A stretch of DNA of 64,000 nucleotides from Prevotella brunnea (GTDB taxonomy: Bacteria; Bacteroidota; Bacteroidia; Bacteroidales; Bacteroidaceae), in the NCBI RefSeq assembly GCF_008016795.1, contig NZ_SDIK01000056.1, forward strand, positions 32,005 to 96,004, given 5' to 3'. Under the pieces are notes generated by a model. The model saw only the letters and a program-made list of their open reading frames with translations, ran no database searches and had not been told where the DNA came from. Every line of letters begins with the position of its first letter. Positions within the stretch are counted from its first letter, which is position 1. The position numbers and the translations under genes are program-made. Below are positions 36,908 to 45,549 of this stretch, piece by piece.

Positions 36908-37355
36908 TGTTGTCTATGTTGGGGTCGCGGATGACGATGGAGTCGATGCGATGGCGTGTGTGTTTCATCTCCGTAACGGTGTGGAAGAAGGTTGGCGGAC
37001 AGTCTATTCCCTCGAATTGCTTTTGATTGGTTTTGCTCATGGTTATGGTGTCGCGCCTCTCTGTTCCCGTTGTGTCGGTGTATAGGAAGAGCAGTTGGTC
37101 GGCATCGTTGTTGTAGCTTACGGGCAGAAAGAAGTGGTCTGCTCCGATGAGCCGGTTGAGCATCACGGCATCGCCGCTGTCGGGTCTGAGTGTGATGATG
37201 GTGAGTGTGTCCCTGAGTGTGTCGCCTTTCATGGCGTATCGTGCGTAAACGTTGTTGCTCAGCGGACAATCCACTTCCGAGCAGGCAGCGAGTAGCAAAG
37301 TTGTTGCCATCAGTGCGAGCAAGGCGTGTCGAGTGTTTCCTCCGGATGGTCTCAT
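36861..37355 (-). CDS. DUF6452 family lipoprotein
   Basis: A 164-residue lipoprotein with lipobox LLLAAC near residue 25 followed by SEVDCPLSNNVYARYAM, the pattern of the DUF6452 family. The rest is predicted to be beta-rich. It overlaps DUF6048 downstream and its start overlaps the end of the GT2 gene upstream, so it is in the same operon. Function unknown. Confidence 0.8.
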   Translation of the reverse strand: MRPSGGNTRHALLALMATTLLLAACSEVDCPLSNNVYARYAMKGDTLRDTLTIITLRPDSGDAVMLNRLIGADHFFLPVSYNNDADQLLFLYTDTTGTERRDTITMSKTNQKQFEGIDCPPTFFHTVTEMKHTRHRIDSIVIRDPNIDNNETKEHFYIYFNSTR

Positions 37356-38326
37356 TTCGCGTTATCTTTCTCGATGTTGATTTCTTCTTCCACCTGATAT
37401 TCGTTTCTTCCCGCGCTGTTGCGACTGATGAGGTCGCCAAGGAAGCCTGCAAGGAAGAGTTGCGTTCCCAAGAGCATGGCGGTGAGTGCGATGAAGAACG
37501 AGGCGTGGTCGGCAAGCAAGTCGCCATAGATGCCTGTTGCGAGATTGATGATTTTCTCCACGGCGAGCCACACGAGCGCAAGGAAGCCGATGAAGAAGAC
37601 TGCGCTGCCAAGGAGTCCGAAGACGTGCATGGGTTTCTTTCCAAAGTTAGTCAGAAACCAGAGTGTGATGAGGTCGAGATAACCATTGAAGAAGCGGTTG
37701 ATGCCAAACTTTGTCTTCCCGTATTTCCGTGCCTGATGGTGCACCACCTTTTCGCCTATTTTTGCGAATCCCGCCTCTTTGGCAAGGTAAGGGATGTAGC
37801 GGTGCATCTCGCCATATACCTCGATGTTCTTCACCACTTCTTTTCTGTACGCTTTCAGTCCGCAGTTGAAGTCGTGCAGGTTCTTCACGCCGCTGATGGC
37901 GCGTGCGGTGGCGTTAAAGAGTTTCGTGGGTATGGTTTTCGAGAGTGGGTCGTAGCGTTTCTTCTTGTATCCGCTCACGAGGTCGTAGCCGTCCTCCTTT
38001 ATCATGCGGAACAGTCCCGGTATCTCGTCGGGCGAGTCCTGCAGGTCGGCATCCATGGTGATGACCACATCGCCTTTTGCTGCCTTGAAGCCACTGTAGA
38101 GTGCCGGCGACTTGCCGTAGTTTCTTCGGAACTTGATGGCTCCCACGTGCTCATCTTCTGCTGCAATTTGGCGTATCACCTCCCAGCTGTTGTCGGTGGA
38201 GCCGTCGTTCACGAATATGATTTCGTAGCTGAGGTGATTGGCTCTCATCACCCTGCCAATCCACTTATGCAGTTCCGGCAGACTCTCGTCTTCGTTGTAG
38301 AGTGGTACGATCACAGATATATCCAT
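37352..38326 (-). CDS. family 2 glycosyltransferase with C-terminal membrane spans
   Basis: A 324-residue GtrB/DPM1-like enzyme. The GT-A motifs are VIVPLYNEDESLPELH, FVNDGSTDNSW and MDADLQDSPDEI, and two membrane helices lie at about 235-300 (FGLLGSAVFFIGFLALVW and ASFFIALTAMLLGTQLFLAGFLGDL). Such enzymes transfer a sugar from a nucleotide to a polyprenyl phosphate. It sits 6 bases from the DUF4199 gene, a pairing common in Bacteroidales. Confidence 0.93.
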   Translation of the reverse strand: MDISVIVPLYNEDESLPELHKWIGRVMRANHLSYEIIFVNDGSTDNSWEVIRQIAAEDEHVGAIKFRRNYGKSPALYSGFKAAKGDVVITMDADLQDSPDEIPGLFRMIKEDGYDLVSGYKKKRYDPLSKTIPTKLFNATARAISGVKNLHDFNCGLKAYRKEVVKNIEVYGEMHRYIPYLAKEAGFAKIGEKVVHHQARKYGKTKFGINRFFNGYLDLITLWFLTNFGKKPMHVFGLLGSAVFFIGFLALVWLAVEKIINLATGIYGDLLADHASFFIALTAMLLGTQLFLAGFLGDLISRNSAGRNEYQVEEEINIEKDNAK

Positions 38327-38332
38327 AGTTTT

Positions 38333-38878
38333 TCAATTGTATAGTTTTCTTGGTTTCACTTTGCGTGCAAAGATGGCGGCGACAATGAGGCTGATGACCA
38401 CTCCCGACAGCAGTTCCCACACAACGCCGTTCACCACCAGCGAGTAAGGTTCCAAGGCTTCGGGCAGTGCTTTGAGGAAGGTGTCGCTCCTGATGTTCAT
38501 TTCTTTCAGCGTTGCCTCGAACTCCGGTGTGGAGCAGAAGGCGGTTACCATGCGCAACATTCGTCCCCGGTCGAGGAATGTCATGTATGCCCATTGTGCT
38601 AGACTGAAGAGCCATGTGGCGTTGAAGAACATTCGCATGGAGTAGAAAAATCCGTCGCGGTAGCTGATGATTCCGTCGCGTGCCACATCGCGGAACAGCT
38701 TCAGTCGGTAGCCGGCGAAGAAAGGTGTAACGAGGATGAGCACCGAGCTGAAATCGCCCAGCATGGGGAGCCACGTTTGCGCGAGGAAACAAGCGAAACT
38801 TGCTGCCCAAACAATGGCGAGATAGATGCCGTCGTACCACGCGAAAGCACGCAGTTGTCGTAATTCCATGTAATTCAT
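38333..38878 (-). CDS. DUF4199 family membrane protein
   Basis: A 181-residue protein with four membrane spans, of the DUF4199 family, usually next to a GT2 gene as here. A minus-strand TACTTTTG element at 38883-38890 puts transcription start at about 38876, so the second ATG at 38869 (MELRQLRAFAWYDG) may be the true start and the leader would be only a few bases. Function unknown; it may assist the adjacent glycosyltransferase. Confidence 0.8.
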   Translation of the reverse strand: MNYMELRQLRAFAWYDGIYLAIVWAASFACFLAQTWLPMLGDFSSVLILVTPFFAGYRLKLFRDVARDGIISYRDGFFYSMRMFFNATWLFSLAQWAYMTFLDRGRMLRMVTAFCSTPEFEATLKEMNIRSDTFLKALPEALEPYSLVVNGVVWELLSGVVISLIVAAIFARKVKPRKLYN

Positions 38879-38882
38879 GCTG

Positions 38883-38890
38883 CAAAAGTA
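38883..38890 (-). promoter_or_regulatory. -7 promoter element (TACTTTTG) of the DUF4199-GT2 operon
   Basis: Lies 4 bases from the annotated ATG at 38878, which suggests a very short leader or use of the ATG at 38869. Confidence 0.5.
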
Positions 38891-38995
38891 CTCAAATAAA
38901 ATAATATAAATAGGTAAAAGGGGCGCATTTTAATACTTTTTTGTTAAAAACGAAAAAAAACGATACAATACTTGTTCTATATCAATTCTTTTTGT

Positions 38996-39003
38996 TATCT
39001 TTG
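38996..39003 (+). promoter_or_regulatory. -7 promoter element (TATCTTTG) of SRP RNA
   Basis: Exact consensus 33 bases before the conserved SRP RNA stem. Confidence 0.65.
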
Positions 39004-39036
39004 CACTCGCTTTCCCGAAACGGAAAGTACCGACAT

Positions 39037-39132
39037 GGGCAAGTCTCTTACGGCCAGCTCCCTTTGAATCCCCCAGGATGGGAACATAGCAAGGGCAGAA
39101 GGTTGTAGCGGCGCGATAAGAATCGCTTGCCC
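39037..39132 (+). ncRNA. ffs: signal recognition particle RNA (small bacterial type)
   Basis: The 96-base sequence begins GGGCAAGTCTCTTACGGCCA and ends GCGATAAGAATCGCTTGCCC, whose ends pair. In the middle AATCCCCCAGGATGGGAACATAGCAAGGGCAG has the conserved helix 8 with its GGAA-type tetraloop and symmetric loop that binds Ffh. It targets membrane proteins to the translocon. The real 5' end may be nearer 39010. It is followed after 4 bases by a tRNA gene. Confidence 0.93.
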
Positions 39133-39136
39133 ACCC

Positions 39137-39210
39137 GCCTCTTTAGCTCAGTTGGCCAGAGCACGTGATTTGTAATCTCGGGGTCGTTGGTTCGAATCCG
39201 ACAAGAGGCT
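39137..39210 (+). tRNA. tRNA-Thr (anticodon TGT)
   Basis: Acceptor ends GCCTCTT/AAGAGGC pair fully; the D arm is GCTC...GAGC; the anticodon loop TTTGTAA has TGT at positions 34-36, which reads ACA threonine codons; the T arm contains GGTTCGAATCC. One T-T mismatch is visible in the anticodon stem (CGTGA/TCTCG). CCA is not encoded. It is just 4 bases after the SRP RNA, so the two are probably cut from one precursor. Confidence 0.95.
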
Positions 39211-39242
39211 CTCAACATATAAATTCCACTTTAATCTAAATG

Positions 39243-39274
39243 AAAAAGGACTGCCCTTGTGGGTCGTCCTTTTT
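39243..39274 (+). terminator. rho-independent terminator of SRP RNA-tRNA-Thr
   Basis: AAAAAGGAC and GTCCTTTTT form a stem with a T-run, 33 bases after the tRNA. Confidence 0.85.
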
Positions 39275-39420
39275 CGCTTTTTTGGCTTTTCCCCAAGTTG
39301 CGAAGCCGGCTTACAGCAATTTTGGAGCTTCGCCCCATGCTTTTCCGGTTTGGGTTTGTCGGCAGGGCGGACAAGAATTTTGCGTTGTTGCAGAGTGTGG
39401 TGCAAAGCAAAAATATTGAC

Positions 39421-39550
39421 ATCTGTAACCTCTTGATTTTCAGAAACATAACAATGGCTTTTCAAAAGCTTACCTTTTGCTCTCCAAAAGCTTACCTTTT
39501 ATCGTCCAAAAGCTTAGCTTTTGAAACGCAAAAGGTGAGCTTTTGAAATT
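39421..39550 (+). repeat. dispersed 22-bp-period repeat element, copy 7 (forward)
   Basis: Core units start at 39464, 39486, 39508 and 39530 (period 22): AAAAGCTTACCTTTTG, AAAAGCTTACCTTTTA, AAAAGCTTAGCTTTTG and AAAAGGTGAGCTTTTG. Spacers are CTCTCC, TCGTCC and AAACGC. The left flank TGTAACCTCTTGATTTTCAG matches the GTAATC...TGATAATCAG flank of the long copies. The rest of the gap 39275-39703 shows nothing else. Confidence 0.92.
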
Positions 39551-39703
39551 GAAAGCTGAAAATCTGTGCAGGCAAGGGGGCTTATCCATGCAAAAAGGGG
39601 AAAGCCGGACGGAAAGAACGGTGGATTAATGATGGGAAGACGGCTGACCAAAAAGAGGGAAAGGAAGCAGGCACTGACTTAAAAAAAAAGTCGTGGCAAC
39701 TGC

Positions 39704-40438
39704 CTACCGGGACACGCGGCTGCGCTGTGGCGCGAGCCTTTCGGATTGAGGAATGAAGATTGTATCGAGCCATTCGATATGGGGAGCGAAGAAACGCACC
39801 ATATATCCCACGTAGAACATAGAGAAGAGGGTGCCGAAGCCAACGAGCTTCCAGTCCCAATGTCCCATGAAGACGTACATGAAGAGGACGCCAAGACCGA
39901 CCAGACCGGTATCGGAACATATCTTCACCTTGCCGAAATCCTGATGAAGAAACTTGGCAATGGCAAGTGGAAAGCCTTCGCCGGCAAGCATGAGCGAATC
40001 GCAACGCACCTCGCAGGCTATGCCGAAAGCCAGCAATGCGCCACCAATGAGCAGTTCGGCGAAGCGAAGGGAATAGCCGGTGAGGGGGTTGATGTCGAAG
40101 GGAACTTGCAGAAAACCGGTCAGCCACATGGTGAGGTCGGTGTAAAACCCAAAGAGCAGGCTGACGAGGATTTGCGTGAATTGCAGTTTGTCGAATTCCT
40201 TTCGCAAGAGCACAATCTGCGACAGGATGAAGAAGACGTGCATGATGATGGTGAGCTGTCCCATGGTGAGCGGCATTCCCGGCACCAGCGACAGCACGTA
40301 AGGCGGGGCGGAGATGGGCGATGAACCTAAGTTTGCCCTGATGGATAAGGAGGTTCCGAATGCTATGATAAAGAGGATGAAGACGAAACTGACGTAACGT
40401 CGTGTCCATTCCAGATTGCTTCTTTTTGCTCTTGCCAT
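39704..40438 (-). CDS. YczE/YitT-like membrane protein (DUF6198)
   Basis: A 244-residue integral membrane protein with five or six hydrophobic segments. The motif AFGTSLSIRANLGSSPISAPPY near the start and EVRCDSLMLAGEGFPLAIAKFL in the middle are typical of the YczE/YyaS family. Its function is not established. A minus-strand TAACTTTG element at 40461-40468 is its likely promoter, giving a leader of about 20 bases. Confidence 0.85.
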   Translation of the reverse strand: MARAKRSNLEWTRRYVSFVFILFIIAFGTSLSIRANLGSSPISAPPYVLSLVPGMPLTMGQLTIIMHVFFILSQIVLLRKEFDKLQFTQILVSLLFGFYTDLTMWLTGFLQVPFDINPLTGYSLRFAELLIGGALLAFGIACEVRCDSLMLAGEGFPLAIAKFLHQDFGKVKICSDTGLVGLGVLFMYVFMGHWDWKLVGFGTLFSMFYVGYMVRFFAPHIEWLDTIFIPQSERLAPQRSRVSR

Positions 40439-40460
40439 GTCTGTTGTTTGAAATCGGGCA

Positions 40461-40468
40461 CAAAGTTA
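40461..40468 (-). promoter_or_regulatory. -7 promoter element (TAACTTTG) of the YczE-like gene
   Basis: Minus-strand match 23 bases upstream of the ATG at 40438. Confidence 0.6.
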
Positions 40469-40643
40469 GGACTTTTTTGGCTGAAAGCGCAAGGGAAAGG
40501 TTTTATTTTTGTTAAACTCCAATCTGCCATCACAGTCATGTTTTCATCCTTTCATTGTGAAATTGCAGTCTGATGATAGATTTGGACTGAAGGAGGCAGG
40601 CGCGCACCGGTGGGAGTTTGCGGAGAAATCGCTCCCCCGCTCT

Positions 40644-41366
40644 TCAGCCATTTGAAAATTCCTCATGAGCAAGGTTCATCTCGTTCATGAGGGTTTCAAA
40701 GTTGTCGGAGTTGAGTGCTGCCGCACGGAATATCATCTCTAAGTTGTCGGTTTTCGGAACGAAAGGTTCCGTGTGGAGCAATGCCGTCATTCCGCCAATC
40801 ATCAGGCGATAGATGGAGGCTTGTCGGAAGTGTCGCGCCCCCGCGGGTCCGGCAGTCAGCCCGGTGGCATAGGCGTGCATCTGCACACGCACCATGGAAC
40901 GAATGGCGAGAGCCACCGGAACTTTGGCTTCGTCGGTATCGAAAGGTGCGCAGCCGGCAAAGAAGTCGGCGACGGATTGTCCGTGTCCGCCCAGCATTGC
41001 CGCGAGTTGGCGGCGATATTCCTCCACCACCGTGTCGTAAACCGGCTTTGAACCGCAGGCATAGCGCAAGAGAATCTTCGGCGACGTGCTGTCGGAGAAG
41101 TGGCGACGGCGCATGTCTTCGGCCACGGTCTCTGCATCGCTGAAGTTGAGCCGTGCAAGGATGGGGAACAAGACGGAAAGGAAAACCGCCGACAGCTCTT
41201 CGTAGTTGTCGGCAGCAATCTGTTTGTATGCAGTCGGCTGAATGTCTTTTCGCTCCGGAAACCGGGCATCAATCTGTCCCGAGAAGTAGGCATTGAAGAA
41301 TCCTCTCGTCAATGCTGCCGCCACTCTCCGGCTGCTGATGTGTGTCGTTCTCATTTCGTGTGTCAA
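40644..41366 (-). CDS. hypothetical protein, mainly helical
   Basis: A 240-residue soluble protein that I do not recognise. It has no signal peptide or membrane span and appears alpha-helical, with many Ala, Arg and Asp residues. The start may be 41366 or 41354 (MRTTHISS). It begins 15 bases after the stop of the Asn-rich lipoprotein gene, so they are probably co-transcribed, yet the two products are unlikely to share a compartment. Confidence 0.65.
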   Translation of the reverse strand: MTHEMRTTHISSRRVAAALTRGFFNAYFSGQIDARFPERKDIQPTAYKQIAADNYEELSAVFLSVLFPILARLNFSDAETVAEDMRRRHFSDSTSPKILLRYACGSKPVYDTVVEEYRRQLAAMLGGHGQSVADFFAGCAPFDTDEAKVPVALAIRSMVRVQMHAYATGLTAGPAGARHFRQASIYRLMIGGMTALLHTEPFVPKTDNLEMIFRAAALNSDNFETLMNEMNLAHEEFSNG

Positions 41367-41381
41367 TGTTGGTTTGTGGTT

Positions 41382-42482
41382 TCACCTGTGTCCGCCGAAG
41401 TTGCCGTTTTTCTTGGGCTGCGTCCGGTTGGGTTGCGGTGTCGCAACGCGTGTCGTCGATGTGCCGGTCGAGTTGCTTACGCTCTGTGTTTTCTGCGTGG
41501 TGATGGTGCGGTCGCGCCCCGCTCCGAAGCTGCGTCGATTGGTGGTTGTGTTGATGGGGCGCGTTGTGCCGGACTTCGGTTGCGGAGTTACCGCCGGACG
41601 GTTCACGTTACCATTGCGCGAGCCTCCGAACCTACCGTTGGCATTGCCCGGTTGCACGTTGGGACGTGGTCCGACGGGCGTCGTGTTGGTGTTGTTGTTT
41701 CGGTTTCGGTTGCCGAAGGAGAAACCCTTGTTCGTGTTGCTGTTTCGGTTTTGGTTGCCAAACTTTGCTCCGTTGTTGTTGAACGAGTCTCGCTTTTGGT
41801 TTCCAAAGGTGGCTCTGCCCGCGTTGTTGCCGTTCTTCGGGGTCTTCGCCACGCCGTTGTAGCCATTGTTTCCTCTGTATCCGCTGCGGTTGGTTACGAT
41901 GGGACGCCCCGTTCGTTCACCGAACCTGCCGGCATAGTAGCTCTTCCTTAGTCGGTTGCGTCCGCCTCGATAACTGGAATAATAGGTCGGGCGTGCACGA
42001 TAGTAATAGCGCGGATTGCCATAATGACGATATACGCCGAAAGAATAGGCATTGTTGTACCAATAGACGGGGCGATAGAAATAGTCGAGGCTCACGAAGT
42101 AGTTGTATTGGCTGGCGTTGAGCACGTAGAAGATGTCGGTGTTGCGACGTGTCCAATAGTTTCCGTAGATGGAACGTTCGCCACGCATGGAGAGCAGGTA
42201 ATCGAGATTTATCTCATAGATGGCATTGAACTGCGCATCGGACAAGCCCAACTCATACGCCATCTTGTCCGACAGGAACCATGCCTGGCGACGTGCATCG
42301 TCGTAGCTCATTCCGCTTCGGCTGTAAGCCACGCTATAACCGTCGTCGTAGGAAGTGCCATAGGTCGAACCGGAGGTGTAAACCGGTGCGGAGGCTCCTC
42401 CTTCGAGATACATTGTTCCGCATGACGCGAGTGATAAGGTAGTGATGATTGCCGTGGTGATAAGTAGATTTTGACGTTTCAT
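41382..42482 (-). CDS. Asn/Arg-rich lipoprotein of unknown function
   Basis: A 366-residue lipoprotein: lipobox LASC at residues 18-21. Residues 40-150 hold a folded part with many tyrosines (YDDARRQAWFLSDKMAYELGLSDAQFNAIYEINLDYL), then a Tyr/Arg-rich patch (YYYRARPTYYSSYRGG). The last 180 residues are low-complexity, rich in Asn, Arg, Gly and Thr, strongly basic, with short repeats such as FGNQNRNSN and FGNRNRNNN. A basic disordered tail may bind DNA, polysaccharide or peptidoglycan. A minus-strand TATCTTTG at 42532-42539 is the promoter. Confidence 0.75.
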   Translation of the reverse strand: MKRQNLLITTAIITTLSLASCGTMYLEGGASAPVYTSGSTYGTSYDDGYSVAYSRSGMSYDDARRQAWFLSDKMAYELGLSDAQFNAIYEINLDYLLSMRGERSIYGNYWTRRNTDIFYVLNASQYNYFVSLDYFYRPVYWYNNAYSFGVYRHYGNPRYYYRARPTYYSSYRGGRNRLRKSYYAGRFGERTGRPIVTNRSGYRGNNGYNGVAKTPKNGNNAGRATFGNQKRDSFNNNGAKFGNQNRNSNTNKGFSFGNRNRNNNTNTTPVGPRPNVQPGNANGRFGGSRNGNVNRPAVTPQPKSGTTRPINTTTNRRSFGAGRDRTITTQKTQSVSNSTGTSTTRVATPQPNRTQPKKNGNFGGHR

Positions 42483-42531
42483 GACTGTATGTGTTTAGAG
42501 GGTTCAACTTCCGTTTTCTGATTGTATATCG

Positions 42532-42539
42532 CAAAGATA
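42532..42539 (-). promoter_or_regulatory. -7 promoter element (TATCTTTG) of the Asn-rich lipoprotein operon
   Basis: Exact consensus on the minus strand, 50 bases before the ATG at 42482. Confidence 0.6.
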
Positions 42540-42627
42540 GCGGGAATTTACCATCCGCGCAAGGGAGTAAGCCTAATCGTGAGGGGGATTTCCCTAAAAT
42601 CACGGGAAAAGGCAGTCGGGGGCACAC

Positions 42628-43257
42628 TCATTCCAGTCGCAAGGTAGCATCGTTGGTCAGCAGTGCCGTAACCAACGTGATGTATTCGGGAAGCCTGTCC
42701 TTACCTCCCCATTTCAAATCGATGCCGAGCAGCTGACTCGTAGTTTTGCCCAGGTTGAAGCCCACCGCCTCCAACGATACGCGAACATCGTGAGGATGGC
42801 GACAGGGCTTGGCGTCTTGCCGGGCGCAGGGTTGGCTTCCACACAGCAGACAGCGCGATCCGAGGAAGCAGAGGCTGCCCGGCGATAGTCGTTCGTACTT
42901 CCGAAGGTAAGCCGAAGCTTTGGTAAGGGCATACTTCATGGCGTCGTCGCACACCTGTTTCACGCCCTCCTGAGTGATGGTGGTGCGCAGAGTATCGGCC
43001 GTGAAAGTCATTTTGGAGCCAAGGATGTGGGCGTACTTGAATTGTCCCACGTATGCTTTCACATCGAACTCGCAGGGTGGGCACGTCCATTGTTTTCCGA
43101 AACGCGGGCATTGCTTACAAAGCGATAGAAACCGGTCAATCTCGCGATAGCCTTCGGCGTATTCTTCCACCGCAATTTCCGTAACAACATGCTCAAGAGT
43201 GAAGCCTTTTCCCCCGGCTTTGCCCGGTGTGGTGATGTTCCTGATGTTCATTTTCAA
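42628..43257 (-). CDS. DUF2284 family metal-binding protein
   Basis: A 209-residue cytoplasmic protein. DUF2284 is a cysteine-rich family thought to bind metal or an Fe-S cluster. The cysteines are visible in CKQCPRFGKQWTCPPCEFD and later CFLGSRCLLCGSQPCARQDAKPCRHP. The start is 43257 or 43251. A role in corrinoid or redox chemistry has been guessed for relatives but is not shown. Confidence 0.85.
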   Translation of the reverse strand: MKMNIRNITTPGKAGGKGFTLEHVVTEIAVEEYAEGYREIDRFLSLCKQCPRFGKQWTCPPCEFDVKAYVGQFKYAHILGSKMTFTADTLRTTITQEGVKQVCDDAMKYALTKASAYLRKYERLSPGSLCFLGSRCLLCGSQPCARQDAKPCRHPHDVRVSLEAVGFNLGKTTSQLLGIDLKWGGKDRLPEYITLVTALLTNDATLRLE

Positions 43258-43293
43258 TATTGTTGTTTGTTGTTCTTCCGTGACTGTATGCTT

Positions 43294-45486
43294 TCAGGCT
43301 TGCCACCGCGGGTCGAATGGGTCGGGATGGTTGGTCAAATCGCGCATCATTGCCAAGTCGGTGGATGAAAAGTCATAGCGTCTGAGCATGAACCAATCGT
43401 CGGAGAACTGTCGCATGATGTCCCCTTCCCGACTGATATTGCGCCATTTCCGGAAGAGTTCCAGTGCATCGGTGGGGTTTCCGCCTATCCATTCTGCATA
43501 ACCGGCGTTGAGATAGTCGTCGGGGGTGGGACCATCGGCCATCAGTTCCGCGTAAAGCCGCTTCGCCTTATCAGGGCTTTTCGTGCAAAGCAATGCCCAA
43601 GCCAAATGTCGCTTCACCTTATTATTGTCCGGGTGCTTATAGTTCAGTTCATAGAGCCTACGCAACGCATCGTCATATCGCTGTGTCTTCAGCAGACAGA
43701 AACAGGAATTGATGGCAAAGCTCACGGCTTCGGGATATAAATCGGCAAGTCTTCCAAAGGCTTCCGCAGCCCTTTCGTACATCGCCAGTTCCATGTAGCA
43801 GTCGGCAAGGCACTTCAATGCCCAGCCTTCGTCCGACACTTGCTCGCGCGCTTTCATCAAGTAGCCCCCATCCTCTTTCCGCTTGTGAAGTTTCACCTGC
43901 ACAAAAGCCTGCAAAACGTTGTATGTCAGCTTATCGGAGTGAAACGTAGAGAGTAGTTTTTCCACGTCTTCATATCGTTTTTTCATATAGAGCAGTTGTG
44001 CCATCGTGAGTTTTTGTTCCTCCCAATCCCTGCCTTCGAAGCTCAAGTTGTCGTAGATGAGCCATCGTCCCTTGGGCAAATCCGCGAAAGGGTCGGCAAT
44101 ATCGTGTTGCGATGCCTGTTTTATTTTGAAAAAACGATAGAGGTCTTGCAGATAGCCACCGAGAAGATGGTTTCCGTCTGCCGTTGTTTGCTCATCGGAG
44201 TTAAATCCCATCGCATCGGACGACAGCATGGCTTCCATCATGTCGGGCGAGGCTTTGTCGAGCATCATCGACAAGGAGAGCGCCAACGAGTATTTGTCCG
44301 ACTCACAGAAGTTGCTCCGCTCGCGCACCAATCTCAGCAGTTGTTCGCCGTGGGGCTTCGCTTTCACGGTTTTCAGTGCGGGATGTTCTTCCGAGAAGGG
44401 GGTAAACCAGTTTGAGAGGTCGTTGAAAAAGGGATAATGTTTCAGCTGCCGAAATCCGCAGAAATAGATGTCGGCTCCTTTCTTCTGCATATCCATCATC
44501 CTTTGAATGTTTTCCTCGAGTATTTCCATCTTCTCCTCATCGGCGTTGGGATTCATGATGTTCTCCAAGGGGTCGGCTTCCGACTCCGAAAGGCCAAAGT
44601 TCTTCATGTCGATGGGAGCATTTTTAATCAGGTTGGGCATGATGTCGCGTTGTATTTTCTCTCCATCCCGCTCCGCTTCCCTACAGTTGAGCAACCGCAG
44701 TTGAAGGTCGGTCAGCTCGGCGATGAGGTCGGGTTGTGCCATGATGGGTTCCAAGGCTTTCTGTTTCTCATCGGCGTAGAACGGAAGGTCGTTGGCGACG
44801 AGTGTCCAGCCCACCAAAGCGCGTTTTCCTACCCCCTCGTCGTTCGCGTGGAGACAGGTATGGACGAGCGTTCGGTATTTGCCCATGTCGAAAAGGTTGA
44901 GGGATGAGAGTGTTACGGCTGCCACCATGACCTGCTGATCGAGCGCGTCTATGGTGGGAGTGGTGAGCAGGTCGGAATAGAAATCTTCGTCCGACTTGTT
45001 CCATTGTGGCGACACCAAAAGGGCGCAAAACAAGCGATTGAGAAACTGCTGATGCCGCGTGTGAAGTTCGTCTGCCTTCTGTTGTCTTACGGTGCCTGCT
45101 TCCAGCGACAGCATTGCCACGTCGGAGACGAATCCTTCGAGTATGGTTCTCAGGAAATCGGGGCTCATGTTGAGCCGATTGGCTGTGCGATGGGCTTCAA
45201 TGAAGGTGGGAAGGTTGCCACATTGCCAACTGAGCAACAAGTCGGCTGCCACCTTGTACAGACGTTTCACGAGCGATTGATAGAATTGTTTGCGTTGTGG
45301 GTCGGCGAAGCCTCTCAGAAAGAAGTTGCCCATGAGCTGAAAATCGTGCAGAATGTCCTGAAACTCGTCATGACCGACGAGCGATGGTTTTGCGTCATAG
45401 ATGCTCCTGACGAGCGCGAGGGCATTTCCCAAATTGCAATTGCGGAGCGATGCCCCGACTTCGGAAAGTTTTTTTTCTACGTTCAC
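43294..45486 (-). CDS. large tetratricopeptide-repeat protein
   Basis: A 730-residue cytoplasmic protein, all helical. The last 250 residues contain TPR-like repeats (EGWALKCLADCYMELAMYERAAEAFGRLADLYPEAVSFAINSCFCLLKTQRYDDALRRLYELNYKHPDNN). The first part has no named domain. It has no signal peptide and is probably an adaptor. It follows the solute-binding-like gene on the same strand after 63 bases. Confidence 0.75.
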   Translation of the reverse strand: MNVEKKLSEVGASLRNCNLGNALALVRSIYDAKPSLVGHDEFQDILHDFQLMGNFFLRGFADPQRKQFYQSLVKRLYKVAADLLLSWQCGNLPTFIEAHRTANRLNMSPDFLRTILEGFVSDVAMLSLEAGTVRQQKADELHTRHQQFLNRLFCALLVSPQWNKSDEDFYSDLLTTPTIDALDQQVMVAAVTLSSLNLFDMGKYRTLVHTCLHANDEGVGKRALVGWTLVANDLPFYADEKQKALEPIMAQPDLIAELTDLQLRLLNCREAERDGEKIQRDIMPNLIKNAPIDMKNFGLSESEADPLENIMNPNADEEKMEILEENIQRMMDMQKKGADIYFCGFRQLKHYPFFNDLSNWFTPFSEEHPALKTVKAKPHGEQLLRLVRERSNFCESDKYSLALSLSMMLDKASPDMMEAMLSSDAMGFNSDEQTTADGNHLLGGYLQDLYRFFKIKQASQHDIADPFADLPKGRWLIYDNLSFEGRDWEEQKLTMAQLLYMKKRYEDVEKLLSTFHSDKLTYNVLQAFVQVKLHKRKEDGGYLMKAREQVSDEGWALKCLADCYMELAMYERAAEAFGRLADLYPEAVSFAINSCFCLLKTQRYDDALRRLYELNYKHPDNNKVKRHLAWALLCTKSPDKAKRLYAELMADGPTPDDYLNAGYAEWIGGNPTDALELFRKWRNISREGDIMRQFSDDWFMLRRYDFSSTDLAMMRDLTNHPDPFDPRWQA

Positions 45487-45549
45487 TGTGCTTGTTGTGT
45501 TAAGGGGTGGTGAGCCGGTTGCATGATCAATGTTGGAGTGTCGGACTTT

